A DNA stretch of 8,497 bases from Pseudomonadota bacterium (GTDB lineage: Bacteria > Pseudomonadota > Alphaproteobacteria > Rhizobiales > Rhizobiaceae), in NCBI GenBank assembly GCA_023428515.1, contig JAEYXI010000563.1, forward strand, positions 1 through 8,497, in the 5' to 3' direction. The stretch's first letter is position 1. Every line of letters begins with the position of its first letter. The notes beneath the pieces are model-generated. The model saw nothing but the letters and a program-made list of their open reading frames with translations. It made no database searches and was not told the DNA's origin. The position numbers and the translations under genes were made by a program. Of the stretch, positions 1 to 6,786 are shown piece by piece.

Positions 1-716
1 CGCATCTCCTGCGCGTCCTTAAGAGGGGTGGGGAAAAACACACGGCGCGCATCGTCGCCAGCGGCGATATCGATCCCGTCCACATCGATGCCGGTCATGA
101 TCCAGCCGCCGCCGTCGGCCTTGGCGAAATAGCGCGCGTAGTTGGCGACGGCATCGAGATGATCGTCGTTCATATGGTCGACCGCCCGCTGCTCCGATTC
201 GGCCAGCGCTTCGACCACCGGACCCTCGACGATCAGGTCGCCGCGCGTGAGCAGGTAGGCCTTCCCGAAACCACCGTTCAGGCTCGCGCGCTCGACTTCC
301 AGTCGGAAGAAGGAGAAGTCGCCCAGGCCAACATAGAGCTTCGCCTTTGGGTTGCGGTTGAGGTAGCGCCGCTGGGCCCGGATACGCTCGGGTGTTCCCG
401 CCTCGAGCTTCCTGGCGCGGCAGACCAGCGTGATCCGGGGATGGGCGAGGGGATCGCCTTTGCCCGGTTCGCCGACGAGCAGCGAACAGCGCGGGTCCTT
501 CAGGATCGCCGGGGTGTGCGCGGAGAGTTGCGAGACGAGGATGAGCGGCGTGCCGTCGGTGTCGGTCGCGACGCCCACCCTGCTTGCAAGCGGCGCGCCC
601 GTTTCCGGATCGATGACGGCAAGCGCTCCGAAGCGGGCGGCGCGGGTGAGCGTCTTTGCCAGCCTGATCGCCTCGGCATCGGTCTCGCGGATCACATCCT
701 TGGGCTTGTCGTTCAT
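1..716 (-). CDS. HugZ-family heme utilisation / FMN-binding split-barrel protein (3' end missing)
   Basis: My reading of the minus strand gives an open frame from an ATG at 716 to the left edge: 238 codons with no stop, so the C-terminus lies outside the window. The first half (about residues 15-155) reads as a pyridoxamine-phosphate-oxidase-like split barrel, with the stretch SRVGVATDTDG followed by SQLSAHTPAILKDPRCSLLVG. The second half begins with VDHMNDDHLDAV (about 179-190), the signature of the DUF2470 domain that follows the barrel in HugZ proteins. Family members are usually about 250 residues, so little is missing. Known members bind heme and help release or store heme iron in the cytoplasm; other barrel relatives bind FMN. 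A GTGAG lies about 4 bases before the ATG. The GNAT gene ends 106 bases upstream on the same strand. I found no clear Irr or RirA iron operator. Family assignment is firm; the heme role is by family. Confidence 0.9.
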   Translation of the reverse strand, partial: MNDKPKDVIRETDAEAIRLAKTLTRAARFGALAVIDPETGAPLASRVGVATDTDGTPLILVSQLSAHTPAILKDPRCSLLVGEPGKGDPLAHPRITLVCRARKLEAGTPERIRAQRRYLNRNPKAKLYVGLGDFSFFRLEVERASLNGGFGKAYLLTRGDLIVEGPVVEALAESEQRAVDHMNDDHLDAVANYARYFAKADGGGWIMTGIDVDGIDIAAGDDARRVFFPTPLKDAQEM

Positions 717-749
717 TTTCTCACGTCAAAAGTGGATTTTAATCATCCA

Positions 750-778
750 GTTATTGCGTGATGCGGCTCACCTTACAA
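750..778 (-). promoter_or_regulatory. Candidate sigma-70-type promoter for the HugZ-family gene
   Basis: On the minus strand TTGTAA (778-773) and AATAAC (755-750) are 17 bases apart, matching the housekeeping -35 and -10 hexamers at 4 of 6 positions each. A start about 7 bases further on would give a 5' leader of roughly 25-30 bases before the ATG at 716. The stretch 717-780 is richer in A and T than its surroundings. A 4-bp inverted repeat, GTGA-N6-TCAC, lies in the spacer and could hold a regulator, but arms this short prove little. This is a pattern match only. Confidence 0.25.
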
Positions 779-822
779 GCCAAATGTGGCGCGGCATGAT
801 GTACGTCGCAACGTCCGCACGA

Positions 823-1353
823 TCATGCCGGCGATGGACACCGGTCCTTCGCGCGGTCGGCGTGGCAGACCTTCCCGGTCAGGCTGGCGAGTGCGCCTGG
901 CTCGATCTCCACGGCAAGAATCCGGTCGAGATCGACCGGACGCGGCATCGTGATCTGGCCGCGCGGGACGCGCTTGAAGCCGAGGGGGCCGTAATAGGGC
1001 TCGTCGCCGACGAGAACCACGGCGCCGGCATTGGCTTTGGCGGCGGCCTCGATCGCAATGGCGACCAGGCGGCGGCCGATACCGAGATTCTTGAAGGCAG
1101 GCCGCACGGCGAGCGGCCCGAGCAGCAGGGCGCGGCCTTCACTGGCGGCGATACGGGTCAGGCGGACCGAGGCGATGACGGCGCCATCATGGACCGCGAC
1201 GAAGGACAGCGCCCTCTCGTGCGGGCCGCCTTCGCGGATCTTGTAGGCAGCGCGGGCGAAGCGTCCAGGACCGAAGGCTTCTTCGTTGATGTGGTCGATT
1301 TCGGCATCGTGCGCCGGAGTTTCCGGCAGATAGGTCACGTCGGAGGCGTTCAT
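823..1353 (-). CDS. GNAT-family N-acetyltransferase, YhbS-like
   Basis: A 176-residue single-domain GNAT protein that would transfer an acetyl group from acetyl-CoA to an unidentified amine. The acetyl-CoA pyrophosphate loop is visible as LGPLAVRPAFKNLGIGRRL (about residues 78-96), carrying the R/K-x-x-G-x-G/A motif on a helix start. It is followed by VVLVGDEPYYGPLGF (112-126), the strand and helix seen in the YhbS subgroup (COG3153). I chose the ATG at 1353 because family similarity begins just after it and a GGACGAG lies a few bases before it. A longer frame from ATG 1404 adds 17 residues with no ribosome site. The gene is transcribed toward the HugZ-family gene, 106 bases away, and divergently from the glutathionyl-hydroquinone reductase gene. 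The substrate cannot be told from sequence; YhbS relatives are mostly uncharacterised. Confidence 0.88.
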   Translation of the reverse strand: MNASDVTYLPETPAHDAEIDHINEEAFGPGRFARAAYKIREGGPHERALSFVAVHDGAVIASVRLTRIAASEGRALLLGPLAVRPAFKNLGIGRRLVAIAIEAAAKANAGAVVLVGDEPYYGPLGFKRVPRGQITMPRPVDLDRILAVEIEPGALASLTGKVCHADRAKDRCPSPA

Positions 1354-1628
1354 GGTCTCGTCCGGTCGAAGAGGAAGGAATGCCGCGAAGGCGCGGCGGG
1401 CCATCGGCGCCGTCAGGCGCGGGCTTCCATTCGTCGTCGGTTCATCCGGATCGCGAGCATGACGCGCCCGCTAACATCATTTCAGTGATGCGTCTACGGC
1501 TTTTCGTCGAAATTCCGGCGCGCAGGCCCTGCCGCGCATTTTCGGTGACGCACTGTCACGCCCAAGCGCCCTGTCGGGTTGCGGCGCGTCGCACTAGATA
1601 CCTTTCTGCGAGCAAGGAAGGACGTGCC
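1354..1628. other. Divergent intergenic region with two small inverted repeats
   Basis: These 275 bases separate the acetyltransferase (leftward) from the reductase (rightward) and should hold both promoters. Two short perfect inverted repeats stand out: CATCA-N6-TGATG at 1475-1490 and GTGAC-N5-GTCAC at 1545-1559. The second lies about 70 bases before the reductase ATG, a reasonable place for an operator, but 5-bp arms are expected by chance at this length. A TAGATA at 1595-1600 could be a -10, with no convincing -35 at the right spacing. Frames running through the region have poor coding character. I see no RNA gene. Confidence 0.4.
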
Positions 1629-2621
1629 ATGGGACTGCTGGTCGAGGGCAAATGGGTCGATCGCTGGTACGACACGAAGGAGTCGGGCGGAAAGTTCGTG
1701 CGCCAGGACGCCAAATGGCGCGACTGGGTGACCGCCGACGGCCGACCGGCCGAGGGACGTACGCGCGGCTTCAAGGCCGAGCCCGGTCGCTACCATCTCT
1801 ATGTGTCGTTCGCCTGCCCCTGGGCGCACCGGACGCTGATCTTCCGCAAGCTGAAGAAGCTCGAAGACGTGATCTCCTTCTCGGTCGTACATCATTATAT
1901 GGGCAAGGACGGCTGGACGTTCCTTGCCGAGGATGGTGCAACCGGCGACACGCTCTACGGCCTCGATTTCCTGCATCAGATCTACACCAAAGCCGATCCG
2001 GCCTATACGGGCCGGGTCACCGTGCCGGTCCTTTGGGATCGGAATGAGGAGACCATCGTCTCCAATGAATCGTCCGAGATCATCCGCATGCTGAACTCGG
2101 CATTCGATGCATGGGGAGACGCATCGCTCGACTTCTATCCGCAGGCGTTGCGCGCGGAGATCGATCGCGTCAACGCGCTCGTCTATCCGTCGATCAACAA
2201 CGGCGTCTACCGCGCCGGCTTCGCGACCACGCAGGAAGCCTACGAGGAGGCGTTTCGCGAGCTCTTTGCGGCGCTCGACCAGCTTGAGCAGCGCCTATCG
2301 AAGCAGCGCTACCTGGTTGGGAACCGCATCACTGAGGCCGACTGGCGGCTTTTCACCACACTCGCCCGTTTCGACCCAGTCTATGTAGGGCATTTCAAAT
2401 GCAACCTCAGACGGATCGCCGACTATCGGAACCTCTCCAACTATCTGCGCGACTTCTACCAGGTGCCGGGCGTGGCCGAGACGGTGAACCTACATCACAT
2501 CAAGTCGCATTATTACGGCAGCCACAGGACCATCAATCCGACGGGTATCGTGCCGGTCGGACCGGCGATCGACTATGCCGCGCCGCACGACCGGGAGCGT
2601 TTCGCTAGGGCTGCCGCCTAG
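1629..2621 (+). CDS. Glutathionyl-hydroquinone reductase (GST Xi class, YqjG/PcpF/ECM4 family)
   Basis: A 330-residue protein, close to the usual 320-330 of the family. It would use glutathione to reduce glutathionyl-(hydro)quinones, freeing hydroquinone and GSSG in the cytoplasm, a clean-up step for quinone adducts. The thioredoxin-like N-terminal half has the catalytic motif SFACPWAHR with Cys63, the same position as in E. coli YqjG, and the glutathione-binding NESSEII at about 146-152. The all-helical C-terminal half has SINNGVYRAGFA (Tyr194) and HIKSHYYGSH (Tyr295/296), matching the conserved active-site tyrosines of the class. The ATG at 1629 has GAAGGA about 6 bases upstream; the frame is open for 83 further codons, but that stretch does not look like protein. 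It stops 9 bases before the convergent Nudix gene's stop codon. No degradation operon surrounds it, so general detoxification is more likely than a dedicated catabolic role. Confidence 0.95.
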   Translation: MGLLVEGKWVDRWYDTKESGGKFVRQDAKWRDWVTADGRPAEGRTRGFKAEPGRYHLYVSFACPWAHRTLIFRKLKKLEDVISFSVVHHYMGKDGWTFLAEDGATGDTLYGLDFLHQIYTKADPAYTGRVTVPVLWDRNEETIVSNESSEIIRMLNSAFDAWGDASLDFYPQALRAEIDRVNALVYPSINNGVYRAGFATTQEAYEEAFRELFAALDQLEQRLSKQRYLVGNRITEADWRLFTTLARFDPVYVGHFKCNLRRIADYRNLSNYLRDFYQVPGVAETVNLHHIKSHYYGSHRTINPTGIVPVGPAIDYAAPHDRERFARAAA

Positions 2622-2630
2622 CTCCGGGGT

Positions 2631-3134
2631 CTACCAATCCGCCGACGCCGGCGCGCCGCCGAACACCTCGGCGAGACGCCGCAGCGTCGCCGGCGTCGTG
2701 CCGTCCGGCAGGCGGTCGAGCGGGAAGAAGCCGGCTTCCGCGATCTCCCGGTCCGGAAGCTTGGGCGTTGCCTGCCGGAAGCTCTCGATCAGGTAGAGGG
2801 CGACATGGTCTCGGCGGCTGGCCTGGCGGTTGAAATGGATGGATTTCAGGGTCGGAAGCCCGTCGAGCTCGATATTGCCTTCCTCGAACAACTCGCGCCC
2901 CAACGCCTCGAGCGCCGTCTCGCCGACCTCGACGCCGCCGCCCGGCAGTTGCCAGCCTGGCACATAGGTGTGACGGATCAGGAACACGGAGTTTTGATCG
3001 GCGTCGTGAACCAGGCCGCGCACGCCGAAGGTGACCGGCCGCTTCAGCCGGAAATAGAGGTGGAACAGCCTCCCGCGCAGGCCGGCCCAGCCCCTCTGCC
3101 TGAGCGGATCGGCGGCTGACCGGGCCTGGGTCAC
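2631..3134 (-). CDS. Nudix hydrolase
   Basis: A 167-residue single-domain Nudix protein, expected to hydrolyse a nucleoside diphosphate linked to another group using Mg2+ or Mn2+. The Nudix box runs from Gly66 to Ile88. Gly66, Glu72, Arg80, Glu81, Glu84 and Glu85 all fit the consensus, so the metal-binding RE-x-x-EE helix is intact. The near-invariant Gly after EE-x is Asn87 (RELFEEGNI). A basic N-terminal stretch of about 35 residues precedes the fold. The start is a GTG at 3134, not ATG, supported by AGGA about 11 bases upstream and by lack of a better candidate. It converges on the reductase gene, with 9 bases between the stop codons, and diverges from the phosphoesterase gene across 59 bases, where I could not pick out a promoter. 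The substrate is unknown. Confidence 0.92.
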   Translation of the reverse strand: MTQARSAADPLRQRGWAGLRGRLFHLYFRLKRPVTFGVRGLVHDADQNSVFLIRHTYVPGWQLPGGGVEVGETALEALGRELFEEGNIELDGLPTLKSIHFNRQASRRDHVALYLIESFRQATPKLPDREIAEAGFFPLDRLPDGTTPATLRRLAEVFGGAPASADW

Positions 3135-3193
3135 AATGGCGTTCCTGCGGCGACGCGCCGGTGGAAAGGCCGCTCGGCGTAGCCTAGAAAGGC

Positions 3194-4147
3194 ATGATGT
3201 TCAGGCTCGCCCATGTCTCCGATGTCCATCTCGGTCCCCTTCCCGATGTAACCTATCGGGACCTCGCGTCCAAGCGCATGGTCGGTTACGTCAACTGGCA
3301 GCGCCATCGCCGCCACATCATGCAGGACGGCGTGATCGGATCGATCATCGCCGACATCAAGGCGGTCGGCGTCGACCATCTCGCCGTCACCGGCGATCTC
3401 GTCAATCTGGCCCTCGACGGCGAGATCGAACTGGCGAAGCTCTGGCTGGAGACGCTGGGGCCGGCAGACGACGTGTCGGTCGTACCCGGCAACCATGATG
3501 CCTATGTGCCGGGCGCCTTCGACAAGGTCTGCCGCTCCTGGGGCGCCTGGATGACAGGCGACGGCCAGAACGCTCCTGCCGACCGCCACGCCTTTCCGTA
3601 TGTGCGCGTCAGGGGCAAGGTCGCGCTGATCGGCGTGTCGTCGGCGAGAGCCACAGCGCCGTTCATGGCGAACGGCTTCTTCCGCGAGGACCAGTCGCAC
3701 CGGCTCGGCCTGCTGCTCGACAGAGCGGAGAAGCAGGGCCTGTTCCGCATCGTCATGATCCATCATCCGCCGGTTCGCGGCGCGGTGGCGCAGCACAAGC
3801 GGCTGTTCGGCATAGGCAATTTCCAGAAGACGATCTCGCGCCACGGCGCGGAACTCATCCTGCACGGCCATTCGCACGAGCCTACGCTTTACTCTATCGA
3901 CGGCAAGGACAAGCAGAGCGTGCCGGTTGTCGGCGTGGCGGCCGGCGGCCAGGCGATCGGCGGCGCTCACCCCGCCGCGCAATGGAACCTGCTCGAAATC
4001 TCCGGCGGGCCACAGGCCTGGGCGTTGCGGCTCATACGCCGCGGCCTGTCCGGCCCAACCTTGCCGGTCGGCGAATTGTCGGTGACCGATCTGATCGGCG
4101 AGCCTGAAGCGGCTGCCGCCGTGATTGCAGCCGGTCAGGCGAACTGA
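3194..4147 (+). CDS. Metallophosphoesterase (calcineurin-like, class III)
   Basis: A 317-residue cytoplasmic phosphoesterase with a complete dinuclear metal site. The motifs appear in order: SDVHLG (Asp10, His12), TGDLVN (Asp68), PGNHDAY (Asn100, His101, Asp102), MIHHPP (His190/191) and LHGHSH (His224, His226, His228). This set is typical of the Icc/CpdA-like branch that includes cyclic-nucleotide phosphodiesterases and other phosphodiesterases. The insert after the first motif (about 18-45), with GYVNWQRHRR, is not part of the generic core and probably marks a subfamily. There is no signal peptide or membrane segment. Two ATGs lie in tandem at 3194 and 3197. AAAGG at 3188-3192 sits only one base from the first and four from the second, so 3197 may be the true start. 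Its stop lies 32 bases from that of the convergent membrane protein. The physiological substrate cannot be inferred. Confidence 0.93.
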   Translation: MMFRLAHVSDVHLGPLPDVTYRDLASKRMVGYVNWQRHRRHIMQDGVIGSIIADIKAVGVDHLAVTGDLVNLALDGEIELAKLWLETLGPADDVSVVPGNHDAYVPGAFDKVCRSWGAWMTGDGQNAPADRHAFPYVRVRGKVALIGVSSARATAPFMANGFFREDQSHRLGLLLDRAEKQGLFRIVMIHHPPVRGAVAQHKRLFGIGNFQKTISRHGAELILHGHSHEPTLYSIDGKDKQSVPVVGVAAGGQAIGGAHPAAQWNLLEISGGPQAWALRLIRRGLSGPTLPVGELSVTDLIGEPEAAAAVIAAGQAN

Positions 4148-4179
4148 TCGGGGAAGGCGCCCGGCAGCCGGATCTATCT

Positions 4180-4788
4180 TCAGGGCGTGGGGCCGAAGCT
4201 TGTGATCAGCCGGTCCCACAGCGCCATGGCCGATGCAATGAGGCCGACCAGCGCGCCGGCTGCCACGAGGCCGAGCCCGGACAAGAAGGCCGGCCAGCCG
4301 CCGCGCCTGACGACCGTGGTTTCCTCTTCGGCCTCGCGTCTCGGCAAGCCGGGGACGGCGGGCTCGGCGCCGCCTTCCATCAGGCGTTCGCGCTCGATCA
4401 GCCGCTCGGCGACGTAGCGCGCCACCTGGTCGGCGACCGGCTTGATGGCGGTGTCCTCGGCGAGCACGAGGCGGCCGGCGCGCGTATCCTTGACGAAGCG
4501 ATAGGTGCGGCGGTCGCGCGCCATCGCGACGTGGCTTACCGCGTCGATCCAGAGGCGCGGCTGCAGGCCCGACGAGATGGTGAAATCGAAGAGGTCGACA
4601 TCGGCGGGCAGCTGCTCGAAGAGCGGCGCGAGCTCGGCCGCCATCAGCTCAAGCCGCGTGCGGCTCGCCTCGCGCAGGTCGACGACCACGTCCTCGCGAT
4701 CGGCGGCGGCGTTCTTCACATCGCGAATGATTTCAGTCAGCCTGCGCGCCTGCGCAGTCGCGTCCTGACTCTCGGCCTTTTCGCTCAT
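4180..4788 (-). CDS. Protein of unknown function with one C-terminal transmembrane segment
   Basis: I do not recognise a named domain. The 202-residue product has a soluble region (1-135) that looks mixed alpha/beta, with a charged helix at about 15-55, then LPADVDLFDFTISSG, then LWIDAVSHVAMARDRRTYRF (80-99), which reads like a conserved core. A charged helix (120-138) and a Pro/Glu-rich linker follow. One hydrophobic segment (about 167-190), preceded by RRGG, ends 12 residues from the C-terminus. There is no N-terminal signal, so it resembles a tail-anchored inner-membrane protein facing the cytoplasm. The ATG at 4788 was preferred to 4860 because the extra 24 codons do not look like protein and a GTGGAAA lies about 9 bases before 4788. 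It lies 149 bases downstream of leuA on the same strand, beyond a hairpin, so it probably has its own promoter. TTGGGA (4860-4855) and TATGTT (4835-4830), 19 bases apart, are a weak candidate. Confidence 0.8.
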   Translation of the reverse strand: MSEKAESQDATAQARRLTEIIRDVKNAAADREDVVVDLREASRTRLELMAAELAPLFEQLPADVDLFDFTISSGLQPRLWIDAVSHVAMARDRRTYRFVKDTRAGRLVLAEDTAIKPVADQVARYVAERLIERERLMEGGAEPAVPGLPRREAEEETTVVRRGGWPAFLSGLGLVAAGALVGLIASAMALWDRLITSFGPTP

Positions 4789-4902
4789 TGCGGCGGTTTC
4801 CACCCGGTCGACGTGGTTAACAAACCGCGAACATAGGCTTTTTTCCGGCAAAAGTCCCAAGCGGCGTGGATTGCCCCGCGTCGCTTGAGCAAGCCAGTTG
4901 CA

Positions 4903-4930
4903 AGACGGACGGTCCCATGGCCGTCCGTCT
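4903..4930 (-). terminator. Hairpin terminator after leuA
   Basis: Read on the minus strand, AGACGGACGG and CCGTCCGTCT form a perfect 10-bp stem with an 8-base loop. It begins 7 bases after the leuA TAG codon, the usual position for an intrinsic terminator. Only TTG follows the stem, with no U-tract, so ending here may be inefficient or Rho-assisted, or the hairpin may mainly protect the 3' end of the mRNA. The stem reads equally well from the other strand, but no gene points at it from that side. Confidence 0.7.
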
Positions 4931-4937
4931 CGGCAAG

Positions 4938-6644
4938 CTACGCTATTTCAATGATCCGGTTAGCCGCCGACACCACTGCTTCCAGCGAAGCAGCCACGAT
5001 GTTGGTGTTGATGCCGGCGCCGAAGATCACGCCTCCGGGATGCTCCATCTCCATGTAGCAGATGGCGGCGGCGTTCGAGCCGTGCTGGATCGAGTGCTCG
5101 GAATAGTCGCGCACGGAAAGCGCGACGCCGACATGGCGCGAGAGCGCGTCGACGAAGCCGTCGATCGGGCCGTTGCCGCTGCCCTTGATGACCATCTCCT
5201 TGCCATCGTCGAGGATGGTCGCCTCGACGACCCGGCGTCCCTTGGACTCGGTATCGGGATAGGTCTGGTGGTCGACAAACTTAAGGCGTCCTTCCGGCTG
5301 GTCGACATAGACCTCGCGGAACCGCTCGTAGATGCGCTTCGCGGAAAGCTCCTTGCCTTCGGCGTCGGTGATCGCCTGGATGTCCTTGGAGAACTCGACC
5401 TGCAGGTTGCGCGGCAGGTTGAGCCCGTAATCGGCCTGCAGCACATAGGCGATGCCGCCCTTGCCCGACTGCGAGTTGATGCGGATGATCGCCTCGTAGC
5501 TGCGGCCGACATCCTGCGGATCGATCGGCAGATAGGGAACTTCCCAGAGCGGCTTGTTGGCGACCTTGATCGCCTTCATGCCCTTGTTGATCGCGTCCTG
5601 GTGCGAGCCGGAAAAGGCCGTGTAGACGAGTTCGCCGACATAGGGATGGCGCTCGGGAATTTTGAGCTGGTTCGAGTATTCGTAGACGTCCTTCATGCGC
5701 GGGATGTCCGAGCAGTCGAGCTTGGGGTCGAGGCCCTGCGTATACATGTTCAGGGCGAGCGTCACGATGTCGACATTGCCGGTGCGCTCGCCATTGCCGA
5801 ACAGCGTACCCTCGACGCGGTCGGCGCCCGCCATCAGGCCAAGTTCGGTGGCGGCGATGCCGGTGCCGCGGTCGTTGTGCGGGTGGAGCGAGACGATGAT
5901 GTTCTCGCGGCTGTCGAGCTGGCGGCACATCCACTCGATCTGGTCGGCGTAGATGTTGGGCGTAGACATCTCGACCGTCGCCGGCAGGTTGATGATGAGC
6001 TTGTTGTCCGGCGTCGGCCGTACGATCTCGGTGACGGCGTTGCAGATCTCCAACGCCACCTCCAGTTCGGTGCCGGTGAAGCTTTCCGGCGAATACTGGA
6101 AGCGGTAGCCGCCGCCCGCCTTCGCGGCCATGTCGGTGATCATCTTGGCCGCATCGGTGGCGATCTGCTTGATGCCGGCGACGTCCTTGGCGAAGACGAC
6201 GCGGCGCTGCAACTCGCTCGTCGAATTGTAGAAATGCACGATCGGGTTCTTGGCGCCCTGGAGCGACTCGAAAGTGCGCGTGATCAGTTCGGGTCGGCAC
6301 TGCACCAGCACCTGGAGCGATACGTCGTCCGCCACGCCGCCTTCCTCGATCGCCCAGCGGGCGAAGTCGAAATCGGTCTGGGAGGCCGAGGGAAAACCGA
6401 TCTCGATCTCCTTGAAGCCCATGTCGAGCAGCAAGCGGAACATGCGCGCCTTGCGCTCATGGCCCATCGGATCGATCAGCGCCTGGTTGCCGTCGCGCAG
6501 GTCGACCGAGCACCAGACCGGCGCCTTCTCGATGCGTTTGGAAGGCCAGGTACGGTCGACGAGGCCGACCATCGGATAGGGTTCGTATTTGCTGATGGCC
6601 TCCGGCATGCCCTTGGCATTCGAGGCTTCTGTCTTTGCGTCCAT
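4938..6644 (-). CDS. leuA: 2-isopropylmalate synthase (LeuA, long alphaproteobacterial type)
   Basis: First committed enzyme of leucine synthesis: it condenses acetyl-CoA with 2-oxoisovalerate to give 2-isopropylmalate in the cytoplasm. The 568-residue length and an N-terminal extension of about 40 residues fit the longer LeuA type. The TIM barrel begins with WCSVDLRDGNQAL (Arg50, Asp51 as catalytic base and metal ligand). It continues with SLHPHNDRG (His254 and His256, metal ligands) and GTLFGNGERTGNVD (Asn284). A linker with SGKGG (393-397) leads to the C-terminal leucine-binding regulatory domain (about 430-568), including KGSGNGPIDGFVDAL, so feedback inhibition by leucine is expected. I chose the ATG at 6644 because GGGAG lies 8 bases upstream; ATG 6668 in the same frame has no ribosome site. 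The preceding 240 bases form a leucine-type leader region. No leuB, leuC or leuD lies in the window, so the pathway is dispersed, as is common in this group. Confidence 0.97.
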   Translation of the reverse strand: MDAKTEASNAKGMPEAISKYEPYPMVGLVDRTWPSKRIEKAPVWCSVDLRDGNQALIDPMGHERKARMFRLLLDMGFKEIEIGFPSASQTDFDFARWAIEEGGVADDVSLQVLVQCRPELITRTFESLQGAKNPIVHFYNSTSELQRRVVFAKDVAGIKQIATDAAKMITDMAAKAGGGYRFQYSPESFTGTELEVALEICNAVTEIVRPTPDNKLIINLPATVEMSTPNIYADQIEWMCRQLDSRENIIVSLHPHNDRGTGIAATELGLMAGADRVEGTLFGNGERTGNVDIVTLALNMYTQGLDPKLDCSDIPRMKDVYEYSNQLKIPERHPYVGELVYTAFSGSHQDAINKGMKAIKVANKPLWEVPYLPIDPQDVGRSYEAIIRINSQSGKGGIAYVLQADYGLNLPRNLQVEFSKDIQAITDAEGKELSAKRIYERFREVYVDQPEGRLKFVDHQTYPDTESKGRRVVEATILDDGKEMVIKGSGNGPIDGFVDALSRHVGVALSVRDYSEHSIQHGSNAAAICYMEMEHPGGVIFGAGINTNIVAASLEAVVSAANRIIEIA

Positions 6645-6719
6645 CTTGTCTGCTCCCGGCGGCTGCATCTTAAGCGCAGGCGACGCCTAACGATTGTTCA
6701 TGCTTGAAATGGGACTGGC

Positions 6720-6786
6720 AAGGAGCTTGGCAGCGCGAGGCGGCACGATCGACCGCCGGGCGCTCCTTCAGCGGACCCGGCGATCG
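6720..6786 (-). promoter_or_regulatory. Candidate leucine attenuator: mutually exclusive RNA hairpins before leuA
   Basis: Minus-strand RNA can fold in two competing ways. Hairpin A pairs 6786-6776 with 6760-6750: 11 bp including one G-U pair (CGATCGCCGGG with CCCGGCGGTCG). It extends inward past a 2-base bulge by CGCT/AGCG with loop GAAGG. Its 5' arm overlaps the last codons of the leader ORF. Hairpin B pairs AGCGC (6764-6760) with GCGCT (6736-6732) and GGCGG (6757-6753) with CCGCC (6743-6739), separated by a 2x2 internal loop. It uses the same bases as the 3' arm of A. A third option pairs AAGGAGC (6768-6762) with GCTCCTT (6726-6720). A ribosome stalled at the Leu codons would leave A free, and one reaching the stop codon would block A and favour B. 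That is the antiterminator/terminator switch of classical attenuation. No U-tract follows either hairpin, so which one stops transcription, and how, is unresolved. Confidence 0.65.

Noticed and set aside
159..1488. Plus-strand frames of 200 and 352 codons over the HugZ-family and acetyltransferase genes
   Set aside because: Antisense to two genes with clear family motifs, and their composition is typical of GC-rich shadow frames.
3131..4219. 362-codon minus-strand frame opposite the metallophosphoesterase
   Set aside because: All five phosphoesterase motifs lie on the plus strand in order; the antisense product has no domain character.
6687..6701. Tiny ORF (Met-Asn-Asn-Arg) between the attenuator and leuA
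   Set aside because: Four codons with no ribosome site; it overlaps the candidate -10 and has no control codons.
4866..6707. 613-codon open frame on the plus strand opposite leuA
   Set aside because: It mirrors leuA almost exactly, is rich in Arg, Asp, Ala and Val as expected of an antisense frame in high-GC DNA, and has no recognisable domain. LeuA on the other strand is unmistakable.
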